Assembly (NCBI GenBank): GCA_964651045.1
Contig: CAZYVD010000004.1
Location: 1-64,000 of the forward strand
Source of the DNA: CAZYVD01 sp964651045
GTDB taxonomy: Bacteria; Zhuqueibacterota; QNDG01; DSAB01
Direction of reading: 5' to 3'
DNA: 64,000 bases
Part shown: positions 1 through 7,508 of the stretch, one piece after another
How the letters are laid out: each line of letters opens with the position of its first letter
How positions within the stretch are numbered: the first letter of the stretch is position 1
Program-made: the position numbers and the translations under genes
The notes under the pieces: generated by a model
The model's input: only the letters and a program-made list of their open reading frames with translations
Database searches by the model: none
Told to the model about the DNA's origin: nothing

Positions 1-350
1 TTTTATATTTTTTATATTCAAAGTCTGTGATGAAATGGTTGATATGCTAACTAAAAATATCATTAATTCTTTTCTGAATAACATTTTTTACCCCTAATTA
101 ATAGTGTTACTATAAAAGATGTTATAAAACTAATGTTTTATCAGAAAAACCATGTAAAATCTAACCTCTTTAAGAAGACTAATGTCACTTTTTCTTCTTT
201 CAACAAGATATAATTAATACGCTTTATAAATCAATACAACAGCCTTAAACCTCACATAATAAATTTTATGTTTCTATCAGTTAATATATTTCTCATATAA
301 TCTCACCTATAATTTTTATATTAATATAAAATACAATTAATAAAAATCAA
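1..350. other. AT-rich non-coding stretch
   Basis: No reading frame of useful length and no RNA gene is recognisable here. The stretch is very AT-rich, clearly more so than the SOS operon and metabolic genes that follow. It lies downstream of the minus-strand AraC-type gene, so it could hold that gene's 3' end region, but I see no convincing hairpin followed by a T-run. Confidence 0.5.
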
Positions 351-390
351 TAGTCATTTTTTGCCTATTTTAGTCATTTTTTGCCTATTC
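351..390. repeat. 20-bp tandem direct repeat at the end of the AraC-type gene
   Basis: Two adjacent 20-bp copies (351-370 and 371-390) are identical except for the last base. On the minus strand each copy begins near AATAGGCAAAAAATGACTAA. Because 20 is not a multiple of three, the first copy reads NRQKMTK and the second runs out of frame into the TGA stop at 354-356. The duplication therefore sets the C-terminus of the regulator. AraC-family proteins often bind direct repeats about two helical turns apart, so a binding-site role is possible but unproven. Confidence 0.7.
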
Positions 391-1169
391 TGGTGATAAA
401 TTATAATTTTACTTATAAACTCTCTTCCTATTTTAACATTATTTGACTTTTCCCTGAAATTTCGTGGGGACTCCCCAATAAATTTTTTAAATGATCTATA
501 GAAGTGATATTGATCAGTAAAGCCTGATAATTCAGCGATCTCATTTAAACGAAATCCTGGACATTTCATTAAACTTATTGCATGTGTTATTTTTAATACA
601 ATCAATAACTTTTTTAAATTTATTGAACTAAATCTTTTAAATTGATGGGCAAGGGTAATCTCTGAGACTCCAAGATATTTAGAAATATCATCAACTCTTC
701 TAAATTTTATATAACTCTTTTGCAATAAACTTAATGCATCTCTAACCAATTCCGAACATTCTTTAAAATTAATTCCAACCCACTCAAGATTAAATACTTG
801 TTTTTTATTTAAAATAGCCTTTTGTATCTCAATTTCAATATTGTTAATCTCTTTAAACGAAATTATTGAAGACAATCCCTTTTCGCCACATAATCTTATA
901 TTCTCAATATCTATTTTATCTATAATGCCTATTATTGGTAATATTGGAAATTGAGCTGTTATTTCTTGTATTCTATCAGATATTAATCTAATATACTCAT
1001 CAACATGGATAATTAGACAGTCCACATGTCTATTCCTAATGCTGTACACTGCCTCTTCTATTCCATCAATAATAAAGAAATCGCATCTTGTAGATTTTAT
1101 TTTAATATTATAAAACACTTTTTCGTCAGCAATTACAAGACACGCATACTCTTTCGCACTAGGGATCAT
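354..1169 (-). CDS. AraC-family transcriptional regulator with receiver-like N-domain
   Basis: A 271-residue protein. Residues about 1-125 fold like a response-regulator receiver by pattern. The phosphoacceptor position is not convincing: the core strand reads VDCLIIHVDEY, with His where Asp is expected. Residues about 155-255 form an AraC/XylS double helix-turn-helix, with the conserved signature GFTDQYHFYRSFKKFIGESPRNF cut here as GFTDQYHFYR then GESPRNF. The ATG at 1169 follows a weak GGGAT. The gene is strongly AT-rich and stands alone downstream of the SOS operon, which suggests a separate acquisition. Target genes are unknown; they may lie left of the window. Confidence 0.85.
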   Translation of the reverse strand: MIPSAKEYACLVIADEKVFYNIKIKSTRCDFFIIDGIEEAVYSIRNRHVDCLIIHVDEYIRLISDRIQEITAQFPILPIIGIIDKIDIENIRLCGEKGLSSIISFKEINNIEIEIQKAILNKKQVFNLEWVGINFKECSELVRDALSLLQKSYIKFRRVDDISKYLGVSEITLAHQFKRFSSINLKKLLIVLKITHAISLMKCPGFRLNEIAELSGFTDQYHFYRSFKKFIGESPRNFREKSNNVKIGREFISKIIIYHQNRQKMTKIGKK

Positions 1170-1341
1170 TTTATCCCATTCCTGTACTTTTATTTTATAT
1201 TGTAAATAAAAGGTATGAACAGTGATAAATATTTATACAAAAAATATGCTAAAATGTCAAGTAATATTTTTAATTAAACTGATAAAATTAAGCCCAATAT
1301 ACAATAAAATCTGAATCATCTACCTACAAATAATTATGACT

Positions 1342-4300
1342 CTAATACAATATACGCCTTTTTGCAGCAGAACTTTTACTTTTTCCAATAATTACCATCT
1401 CCTCCACACGCAGGCTTACAGCTCCCATATCGTCCACTACCATCCCTTTTAATATGTATGGCCTTACTGGTGTAAACCGTGAACAGTATCTCCTGAAAAT
1501 ATCTGGAAATAAAATGGTTTCATAGAGCGATGTCTGATCCTCAAAACTGATAAATGCCATTGGCTTATCATTCTTCGTATAAACAAGCTTGTTTGTTATC
1601 CACCATCCTGCAACACATATTCTCTTACCCACGTACTCGTGTATGTGGCATGCAGGAATCAGCTCTATTTTCTTCAAGATGTTTCCATACAGATCGAGCG
1701 GATGAACAGAAAGTGGAAATCCAAAAACCTCCACCTCATTAATGATCATTCTATGTAGATCGTAATTTCCCAGGTTCGGCAACCTTACCGTATCTGAATC
1801 GTATAGATCGAGCCACATCTGAGAAGAGCAATTGTCTTGCGAACGAGTCGCCTCTATCTGCCACAGGAGTTGCGCCCTTGTGCGGCCTCCTGATATTGAA
1901 TCAAAACATCCTGCCTTTATCAGTATTCGCAGATCCGAAGGATCTAGATCTGTCCGCTGCAGGAAATTTTCAAAGGAAACGTAAGGTCCACTGTTTCTCT
2001 CCTCTATGATCAAATCGAGTGCCTCGCCTCGCAGGCCCTTTAGCTGCATCAGTCCCATTCTGATCTCTCTGCCTTTTCCTATGTATTTCCGTTCCGATTC
2101 ATTTATATCAGGAGGCAACACCCTGAGCCCCATTCGCCGCGCTTCACTAATATATGCAAAGGTAGTGTAGTATCCTCCCTGATTGCTCATGACGGCAGCC
2201 ATAAATTCCGCTGGATAATGCGCCCTGAGGTATGCAGATTTAAACGAGACCAATGCATATGAGGCGCTGTGCGGCTTGCAGAAGCTGTATCCGCCGAAGC
2301 TCAGAATCATCTCCCATACCCTCTCGATTACATTATCTTCTACACCGCGATTTCTTGCTCCACTAAAAAACATCTCTCTATATGTGGAAAGCTGCCGTGC
2401 ACTGCGCTTCTTTGAAAGGGTCTTTCTTAATCCGTCACCATCTCTTGCAGAAAAACCTGCCATGGCAATTGCGATCTTTGTCACATCCTCCTGGTATACC
2501 ATTATGCCGTATGTTTCCTTAAGCACTTTATCCAGAATCGGATGGATAGGTCGATATGGCATACCCCTGAGGCGCCGTACATATTCATTTATAAAATTGT
2601 TTGCAGCTGGGCGTATGATTGAACTGTGAATTACAAGGTGTTCATAGTCTCCCCTGCGTGTCTTTTTTTGAAGCTGGCGCATTGCCGGAGACTCTATATA
2701 GAAAACTCCCATTGTATCTCCAGATGCGATCATCCTCTGTGTCTCAGGATCGTCTATCGGATCGAACCTCTCATAATCTATGATCCTTCCACTGTTTCTG
2801 CGAATGGCAGATAGTGTGTCTCTGATAACTGCCAATGAACGGTTCCCCAGCAGATCAATCTTGGCAAGACCTGAATCTTCTGTCTGATCCTTTTCCCACT
2901 GCAGTATTGGCACACCCTTTGGAGCTTTCTCCACAGGCACATATCGTGAGATACAATCGGGTACAATTACAACACCCCCACAGTGTACAGAAATATGCCT
3001 TACTATGTCTTGAAGCCTCGTTGCCCACCTGAGAATCTCCGGCCAGGGATGCTGAAGATCGAACCCGGCAAACATCGGATGATTAGCAACAATATCCTCT
3101 ATCGACTCATCCCTCCATCTCCAGAGATGGGCAAGGCGATCTGTTGCCCTCTTTATATCTCTCTCTGGCATTCCATATACCTTTGCCACCTCTCTTACGG
3201 CAGATCTTGGACGAAATCCTGTATGGTTCGCAACCATTGCAGATCGATCACCTCCATACTTTTTGAATATGTAATTCAGAACTCTGTCACGCTCGTCCCA
3301 CGCAAAATCCAGATCGATATCTGGCGGGTCTCTGCGCTCAGGATTCAAAAAACGCTCGAAATAGAGATTGTTTTTGATCGGATCTACATGAGTTATTCCA
3401 AGACAGTAGGAGACAATGCTTGCTGCTGCAGAGCCGCGGCCGCAGCAGATCGGTGTCCTCTTTACAATGTCATCTACCACAAGAAACATGTCAGCAAATC
3501 CCTTCTCCTCAATGATCTTCAATTCATATTCAAGGCGACTTCTTATCTCACGAGTAATGGTCCCATATCTCTGTCTTGCTCCACTCTCACACTTTCTTCT
3601 AAGGATCTTCATTGCTTTGCCACGATCAGTGCCGTGAGCCCCCGGGCTGATAAAGCTGCCAAGATCTCCTCTGAACCTGCACATCTCTCGAATCTTTTCT
3701 GTATTCGCAATAGCGTCGGGAATATGGGGAAAGTGCTCCGATATCTTCTCCTGAGGCATGAGCCATGCCTCAGGTGGAGCCGTAGCACCTGGCATCAATC
3801 TGGAAAGCTTTGTGTTGAGATCAATAGCACGGAGAAGACGGTGCAGCTGATAATCTCCAGACTCTAAAAAATATGCACCTGATGTAGCAACAAGGGGAAT
3901 CCCATTGCCACTTGCAAATTCAACAACAGGTCGATAACAGCGGCCTGTCATAACTTCACCATATATCTCTGCTTTCCCATTTAGCCTCTCCAGAAGAGAA
4001 ATCGTGTCGCTCAAAACCACCAGACCATCCCCTTTTTCTGCCAGACTATCCGAGAGAGAAAAGTCTTTCTCACAATGGCGTTGAGTAATGATTTTACAGA
4101 GGTTATGGTATCCTCCTCGATCCTTGACAAGGAGCACTGCCCGCTCATCCTCTGTTACAATCTCGGTGCCGATGATCGGCCTAATGCCTGTCTCTGCTGC
4201 AATTCGAAGAAAAAATATCAGGCCGTAAAGCCCATTGGTATCGGTCAGTGCCACGCTCTCCATGCCAAGATCCCGAACTCTCCTGCACAGTGCCGACAGG

Positions 4301-4359
4301 CCGATTGTTCCATGCATCATGGAATAGACGGAGTGAACATGTAGATGCACAAAGTTCAC
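1342..4359 (-). CDS. dnaE2: Error-prone DNA polymerase III alpha subunit, DnaE2 type
   Basis: A C-family DNA polymerase of 1005 residues. The N-terminal PHP domain starts with HLHVHS (His5, 7, 9). The polymerase core has GRGSAAASIVSYCLGIT (from about 308), the catalytic PDIDLDF (Asp347, Asp349), and a third acidic strand in LAKIDLLGN. A C-terminal OB-fold occupies about residues 900-985. Its length (about 1000 residues rather than about 1160) and its place behind lexA and an imuB-like gene point to DnaE2, the translesion member of the SOS mutasome, rather than the replicative DnaE. The start is GTG, 34 bp after the imuB stop, so it is probably co-transcribed and LexA-controlled. Function is inferred from family and context. 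Confidence 0.88.
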   Translation of the reverse strand: MNFVHLHVHSVYSMMHGTIGLSALCRRVRDLGMESVALTDTNGLYGLIFFLRIAAETGIRPIIGTEIVTEDERAVLLVKDRGGYHNLCKIITQRHCEKDFSLSDSLAEKGDGLVVLSDTISLLERLNGKAEIYGEVMTGRCYRPVVEFASGNGIPLVATSGAYFLESGDYQLHRLLRAIDLNTKLSRLMPGATAPPEAWLMPQEKISEHFPHIPDAIANTEKIREMCRFRGDLGSFISPGAHGTDRGKAMKILRRKCESGARQRYGTITREIRSRLEYELKIIEEKGFADMFLVVDDIVKRTPICCGRGSAAASIVSYCLGITHVDPIKNNLYFERFLNPERRDPPDIDLDFAWDERDRVLNYIFKKYGGDRSAMVANHTGFRPRSAVREVAKVYGMPERDIKRATDRLAHLWRWRDESIEDIVANHPMFAGFDLQHPWPEILRWATRLQDIVRHISVHCGGVVIVPDCISRYVPVEKAPKGVPILQWEKDQTEDSGLAKIDLLGNRSLAVIRDTLSAIRRNSGRIIDYERFDPIDDPETQRMIASGDTMGVFYIESPAMRQLQKKTRRGDYEHLVIHSSIIRPAANNFINEYVRRLRGMPYRPIHPILDKVLKETYGIMVYQEDVTKIAIAMAGFSARDGDGLRKTLSKKRSARQLSTYREMFFSGARNRGVEDNVIERVWEMILSFGGYSFCKPHSASYALVSFKSAYLRAHYPAEFMAAVMSNQGGYYTTFAYISEARRMGLRVLPPDINESERKYIGKGREIRMGLMQLKGLRGEALDLIIEERNSGPYVSFENFLQRTDLDPSDLRILIKAGCFDSISGGRTRAQLLWQIEATRSQDNCSSQMWLDLYDSDTVRLPNLGNYDLHRMIINEVEVFGFPLSVHPLDLYGNILKKIELIPACHIHEYVGKRICVAGWWITNKLVYTKNDKPMAFISFEDQTSLYETILFPDIFRRYCSRFTPVRPYILKGMVVDDMGAVSLRVEEMVIIGKSKSSAAKRRILY

Positions 4360-4393
4360 AAAAAATGCAATGCTCCCTGGTTAGACCTGTAGT

Positions 4394-5560
4394 TCAATTG
4401 GCAACTCTGCCCCACCTAACAGCGGCTTCGCCAAACCTTTCCCGAATCCTGTCCAGTGCGCTTACCAGCATCCTCTCTCTTTGATTAAATGAACTCTTAG
4501 AAAAGAGATTCATCTGTCCTGTCGGAATTGAAAGATCGGTAAATGTAAGGCTCATGTATCTTATTCTCGCACGTCTTGTGCATGTCTGGAAGTACAGCTT
4601 CTCTATCACTGGAAAAATAAGCGGATCGATAGGTTCGATTCGTCCGCCCCTCAGACAGCGTGTAAGGTCTACCCCATCTGTATAACGCAGATGAAGCCAG
4701 ATCGTACGCGGAATCACGCCTCTCTTCCGCATCCTGCTGCAGGCCCTCTCCACCATTCTGCAGAGGATACCGAGAAGGGTATGGTCGTCATTTGTATCTT
4801 GCTCAAGAGTCTCTTCTTCCAGAATAAATGGTCTTGAACCTCTCGGCACTACAGGAGCCTCATCAATTCCCATTGCCTGCCTGTGCAGCACTATGCCCCG
4901 TCTGCCAAAGACCCTTGTAAGCTGCGGAACAGAAATCCTGGCAAGATGATGAACAAAACGGATATTAAGTTCTGAAAGCAGCAGGCGATCCCTCCTGTGT
5001 TGAACCGCAGGAAGCATCTGAACCCTCAGCGGCGCAAGAAAAGATGCCTCGCTCCCTTCTGGTACGGCATACAGATCCCCATACGATTCTATCACAACGG
5101 CTGCAACTCCGCTTACAAGCTTATTAGAACCGATTCCCAGTGTTCCTGAAAAACCGAGTCTGTTCCTTACCTCTCTCTGAATCCGGAATGCAGAGTCCTG
5201 GACGCAGCCAAAGAGCCGCTCAGTACCTGTGAGGTCAACATAGAACTGCCCAGGCTTCCCATACTCTACAAGAGGTGAATAACTCCCAAGCACACGGCCA
5301 ATCTCCTCAACCGCTCTGGCGTACAGTCTCCCATCTGGTGGTACGACTACCAGTGATCTGCACCGCCGCAGCGCCCGGGTTAGCGGAAGCCCCTCATATA
5401 CGCCTTCTGCTCTGGCCTCCGGGGAAGCGGAAAAAATCGGGGATCTGGGCGAATGTCTGGCACATACCACAACAGGCCTGTCCCTCAGCGAGGGATCTCT
5501 AAGCCGCTCAACCGCCACAGCCAGTCCATCCACCCTTAAATGCAGAATGGTGCGGTTCAC
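4394..5560 (-). CDS. imuB: ImuB-like inactive Y-family polymerase, mutasome scaffold
   Basis: A 388-residue protein with the Y-family (DinB/UmuC) fold: N-terminal HLRVDGLAVAVE and the palm strand YGKPGQFYVDLTG. Against E. coli DinB, Asp8 is replaced by Arg9, and the Asp103-Glu104 pair by Gly104-Gln105. Only one of the catalytic carboxylates (Asp11) remains, so it should not polymerise. A beta-clamp-binding motif QMNLF lies at residues 349-353 near the C-terminus. Dead palm plus clamp motif is the pattern of ImuB, which recruits DnaE2 to the clamp. It starts with GTG, overlapping the lexA stop (GTGA), so translation is coupled. It is shorter at the C-terminus than many ImuB proteins. No imuA/sulA-like partner is present. 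Confidence 0.85.
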   Translation of the reverse strand: MNRTILHLRVDGLAVAVERLRDPSLRDRPVVVCARHSPRSPIFSASPEARAEGVYEGLPLTRALRRCRSLVVVPPDGRLYARAVEEIGRVLGSYSPLVEYGKPGQFYVDLTGTERLFGCVQDSAFRIQREVRNRLGFSGTLGIGSNKLVSGVAAVVIESYGDLYAVPEGSEASFLAPLRVQMLPAVQHRRDRLLLSELNIRFVHHLARISVPQLTRVFGRRGIVLHRQAMGIDEAPVVPRGSRPFILEEETLEQDTNDDHTLLGILCRMVERACSRMRKRGVIPRTIWLHLRYTDGVDLTRCLRGGRIEPIDPLIFPVIEKLYFQTCTRRARIRYMSLTFTDLSIPTGQMNLFSKSSFNQRERMLVSALDRIRERFGEAAVRWGRVAN

Positions 5561-6156
5561 CTGTAGCGCCTCAAAAGTCCTACAACTACGCCCTGAATGG
5601 AGAACTGGCCATCATGCACGACAATCGGAGACATGTTTACATTGGCGGGGCGAAGTTCGACTCTGTCCTTCATGCGATAAAACTTCTTGATTGTGGCCTC
5701 TCCATCCACCAGTGCCACCACGGTCTGACCGTTTAAAGCGGTAGACTGCCTTCGGACAACAATTGTATCACCATCCATGATTCCTTCGTCCACCATGGAG
5801 TCGCCACGCACCCTGAGTGCAAAATAATCGCCAGAACCCAGCATCTCCTTGGGAACCTCAATGCTCTCCATCTGCTCGATCGATTCAATGGGGGTTCCGG
5901 CTGCCACCACACCGGCCAACCGCAGCAGAACCGTAGAACCACCATGCTCTACAAGTGTAATCATGCGACTTCTGTTCCTTTCAGGAATCCGTATGTATCC
6001 CTTTCTCTCCAGCTGTGCCAGATGTTTCTGTACCGACTGAAACGACTTGAATCCGAAATGGCGGCGTATCTCATCGTATGTCGGCGGCATCCCTCTCGCC
6101 TCAATATAGTCCCGCAGATAGAGATAGACCATCTGCTGTTTCTCTGTAAGATTCAT
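5557..6156 (-). CDS. lexA: LexA repressor, SOS response
   Basis: A 199-residue LexA. An N-terminal winged helix-turn-helix (about 1-65, including TYDEIRRHFGFKSFQSVQKH) is followed by an S24 self-cleavage domain. The scissile Ala86-Gly87 lies in VVAAGTP, the nucleophile is Ser120 in RGDSM, and the general base is Lys157 in EATIKK. All residues needed for RecA-stimulated autocleavage are present. It is first in the operon lexA-imuB-dnaE2. No Shine-Dalgarno precedes the ATG, and the -10 hexamer ends only five bases upstream, so the message may be leaderless. The recognition helix differs from the E. coli type, in keeping with an unusual direct-repeat operator candidate. Confidence 0.95.
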   Translation of the reverse strand: MNLTEKQQMVYLYLRDYIEARGMPPTYDEIRRHFGFKSFQSVQKHLAQLERKGYIRIPERNRSRMITLVEHGGSTVLLRLAGVVAAGTPIESIEQMESIEVPKEMLGSGDYFALRVRGDSMVDEGIMDGDTIVVRRQSTALNGQTVVALVDGEATIKKFYRMKDRVELRPANVNMSPIVVHDGQFSIQGVVVGLLRRYR

Positions 6157-6190
6157 GCTATAATATAGGTATAAATTAGGTATAAATCAA
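6157..6190 (-). promoter_or_regulatory. lexA promoter with tandem-repeat operator candidate
   Basis: Reading the minus strand: -35 TTGATT (6185-6190), a 17-bp spacer (6168-6184), and -10 TATATT (6162-6167), with the lexA ATG five bases further on. A perfect 11-bp tandem repeat, ATTTATACCTA twice (6166-6187), fills the spacer. An 11-bp period puts both half-sites on one face of the helix, as in the direct-repeat LexA boxes of alphaproteobacteria. The location suggests autorepression. LexA binding is inferred; no second copy of the motif was found to support it. Confidence 0.6.
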
Positions 6191-6365
6191 GTGGTTTTTA
6201 GATAGATTTTATGATAATGTACTACATAAAATAGTTCCGGAAGGGGGGATAGCAAATATTACGGTAGTCAATGGTTGGTGGTCCAACTCTCCTGTGCTTA
6301 AAAAGTTGACATTTGTAAGCCCACAGGGTAGAACCGCTGTTATAGATAATACTAAAATTTGTTAA
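6186..6365 (+). pseudogene. Short open frame, possible gene remnant
   Basis: A 59-codon open frame between stop codons has no ATG, GTG or TTG at a useful place. Its translation looks protein-like (for example IVPEGGIANITVV and LTFVSPQGRTAVID). It begins within the lexA promoter region and ends just before the transposase remnant. It may be the tail of a gene broken by insertion and deletion. I do not recognise a family, and chance coding is possible. Confidence 0.25.
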
Positions 6366-6428
6366 AAAATGAGCCATTCATAAAAATTTTATATTTCTTG
6401 TCTGATTTATGAACATGGTATCCAATTT

Positions 6429-6908
6429 CTATAAGGTTGTTTTTACTAAGAAATCCCTTCTGCAGAATGTAGGTATAATGGCGTTGAGCTCCTTAACATC
6501 CACCTGCACCAGCTCAAAAGGCTTAAGCTTATCCTTGACTCGACGGAGATCCGGTTTCCGCCGATATTTCCGCACCCCCTGCCTGATCAGATCATGCGCC
6601 TTAAAAAGCTGGTAAATCGCACCTTCCCTGCAGATAAGCCGATTCTTATGCTTTATCCGGTATGCTACTAAATAAGGCCGCCTGCAAATCTCGACAATCT
6701 CCTCTCCCAGCTCGCTCGAAAGAAGACTGGCACATCGCTTCAGAGCTCGACTGCAATCCGAAAGACCTGAAATCCCTTTCGAATCATACCGCCAAAGAAA
6801 CTTCTGCACCGTCTTGCGCGTGGCACTAAAAACACGCGCCTTTGCACTTACCACATGCTCAAGAGCATATTCGAGAGGCTTTTTACGAAAATTGTATGCA
6901 CTTTTCAT
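6429..6908 (-). pseudogene. Truncated IS481-like transposase
   Basis: A 159-residue fragment with an N-terminal helix-turn-helix (about 15-60, including TVQKFLWRYDSKGISGLSD). A linker region reads AYRIKHKNRL and EGAIYQLFKAHDLI, then the start of the rve/DDE integrase core at LVQVDVKEL, with the first catalytic Asp at 137. The frame ends 22 residues later, so the second Asp and the Glu are missing and the protein cannot be active. The sequence downstream (towards 6366) does not continue the core in any frame I checked. Terminal inverted repeats were not found. It marks a decayed insertion beside the SOS operon. Confidence 0.75.
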
Positions 6909-7157
6909 TTGAAAGACCAGCTCAAAAGAATAGATTTTCCCCCTATGATCTCTTTTGTGGTTTGTTTTCTCTGCCGCAAAATATAACCATTTATCCTAAA
7001 AGGTAGAAAGCCCTTTTCCTTTCCCCGCTCTTGTCCAATCTCTCCTTGTGGAAATTAGGCCAACCATCCTCTCAAATGTTCTATCTGTAAAAACCACATC
7101 AAGCGATAATACTTTATGCCATGTTGATTAATAGTACATATTATAAAACAATAAAAA
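6909..7157. other. Non-coding stretch between IS remnant and efflux operon terminator
   Basis: No gene is recognisable. The stretch may include decayed sequence upstream of the transposase fragment. Its left part abuts the IS remnant and its right end is the T-rich tail of the efflux operon terminator. Confidence 0.4.
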
Positions 7158-7187
7158 GGGCAACAGAGTATATTCTATCTGTTGCCC
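7158..7187 (-). terminator. Rho-independent terminator of the efflux operon
   Basis: A perfect 10-bp inverted repeat, GGGCAACAGA (7158-7167) and TCTGTTGCCC (7178-7187), has a 10-base loop. On the minus strand it is followed by TTTTTATTGTTTT. It lies 23 bp beyond the stop of the PII-like gene, so it ends the tetR-to-PII transcription unit. Confidence 0.88.
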
Positions 7188-7210
7188 TCTCTATCCTTAA
7201 CCCGACCCTT

Positions 7211-7504
7211 TCAGATCTTATCCTCTATGGACATTACAAAGGCCTTTACTCCCTTTCCACCCTTCTCTTTTCTCAATGCCTTTACTTTTCCCATCATTGA
7301 ATCTACTTTTTCCCTGTCTGTTACAATTAACATCATCTCATTTTCACCAGGCCAGACGTGGGTACCCATTCTCGGTCCACCTGTACTTCCCCTTCCATAA
7401 ACAACAGGAATAGTTGTAAAGCATGTAATCCCGCACTTTTCTATATCATCTAGAATTCTGCTTCCAAATGCCTTATTATAGATTAACATCAACATCTTTT
7501 CCAT
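7211..7504 (-). CDS. PII-like signalling protein linked to RND pump
   Basis: A 97-residue protein whose pattern fits the PII/GlnB-like ferredoxin fold: an MLMLIYNKAF strand, a CGITCFTTIPVVYG segment, a flexible Gly-rich T-loop region (GRGSTGGPRMGTHVWPGENEM), and a last strand GVKAFVMSI. It starts four bases after the RND pump stop and is last before the terminator, so it is co-transcribed with the pump. PII-like proteins of this size are known next to metal or drug RND systems, where they are thought to sense a small ligand and modulate transport. The canonical uridylylated Tyr of GlnB is not evident. Ligand unknown. Confidence 0.7.
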   Translation of the reverse strand: MEKMLMLIYNKAFGSRILDDIEKCGITCFTTIPVVYGRGSTGGPRMGTHVWPGENEMMLIVTDREKVDSMMGKVKALRKEKGGKGVKAFVMSIEDKI

Positions 7505-7508
7505 CTTT

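Noticed and set aside
465..477. Palindrome TGGGGACTCCCCA
   Set aside because: It encodes the conserved GESPR segment of the AraC helix-turn-helix, so coding constraint explains it.
2983..3867. 294-codon plus-strand open frame
   Set aside because: Antisense to dnaE2, low-complexity Ser/Leu/Arg-rich product, no ribosome site; a shadow of the real gene.
4384..4411. Plus-strand stretch resembling a tRNA D-arm (CCTGTAGTTCAATTGGCA)
   Set aside because: The D-stem does not pair and no anticodon or T-arm follows. The sequence spans the imuB C-terminus and the short spacer before dnaE2.
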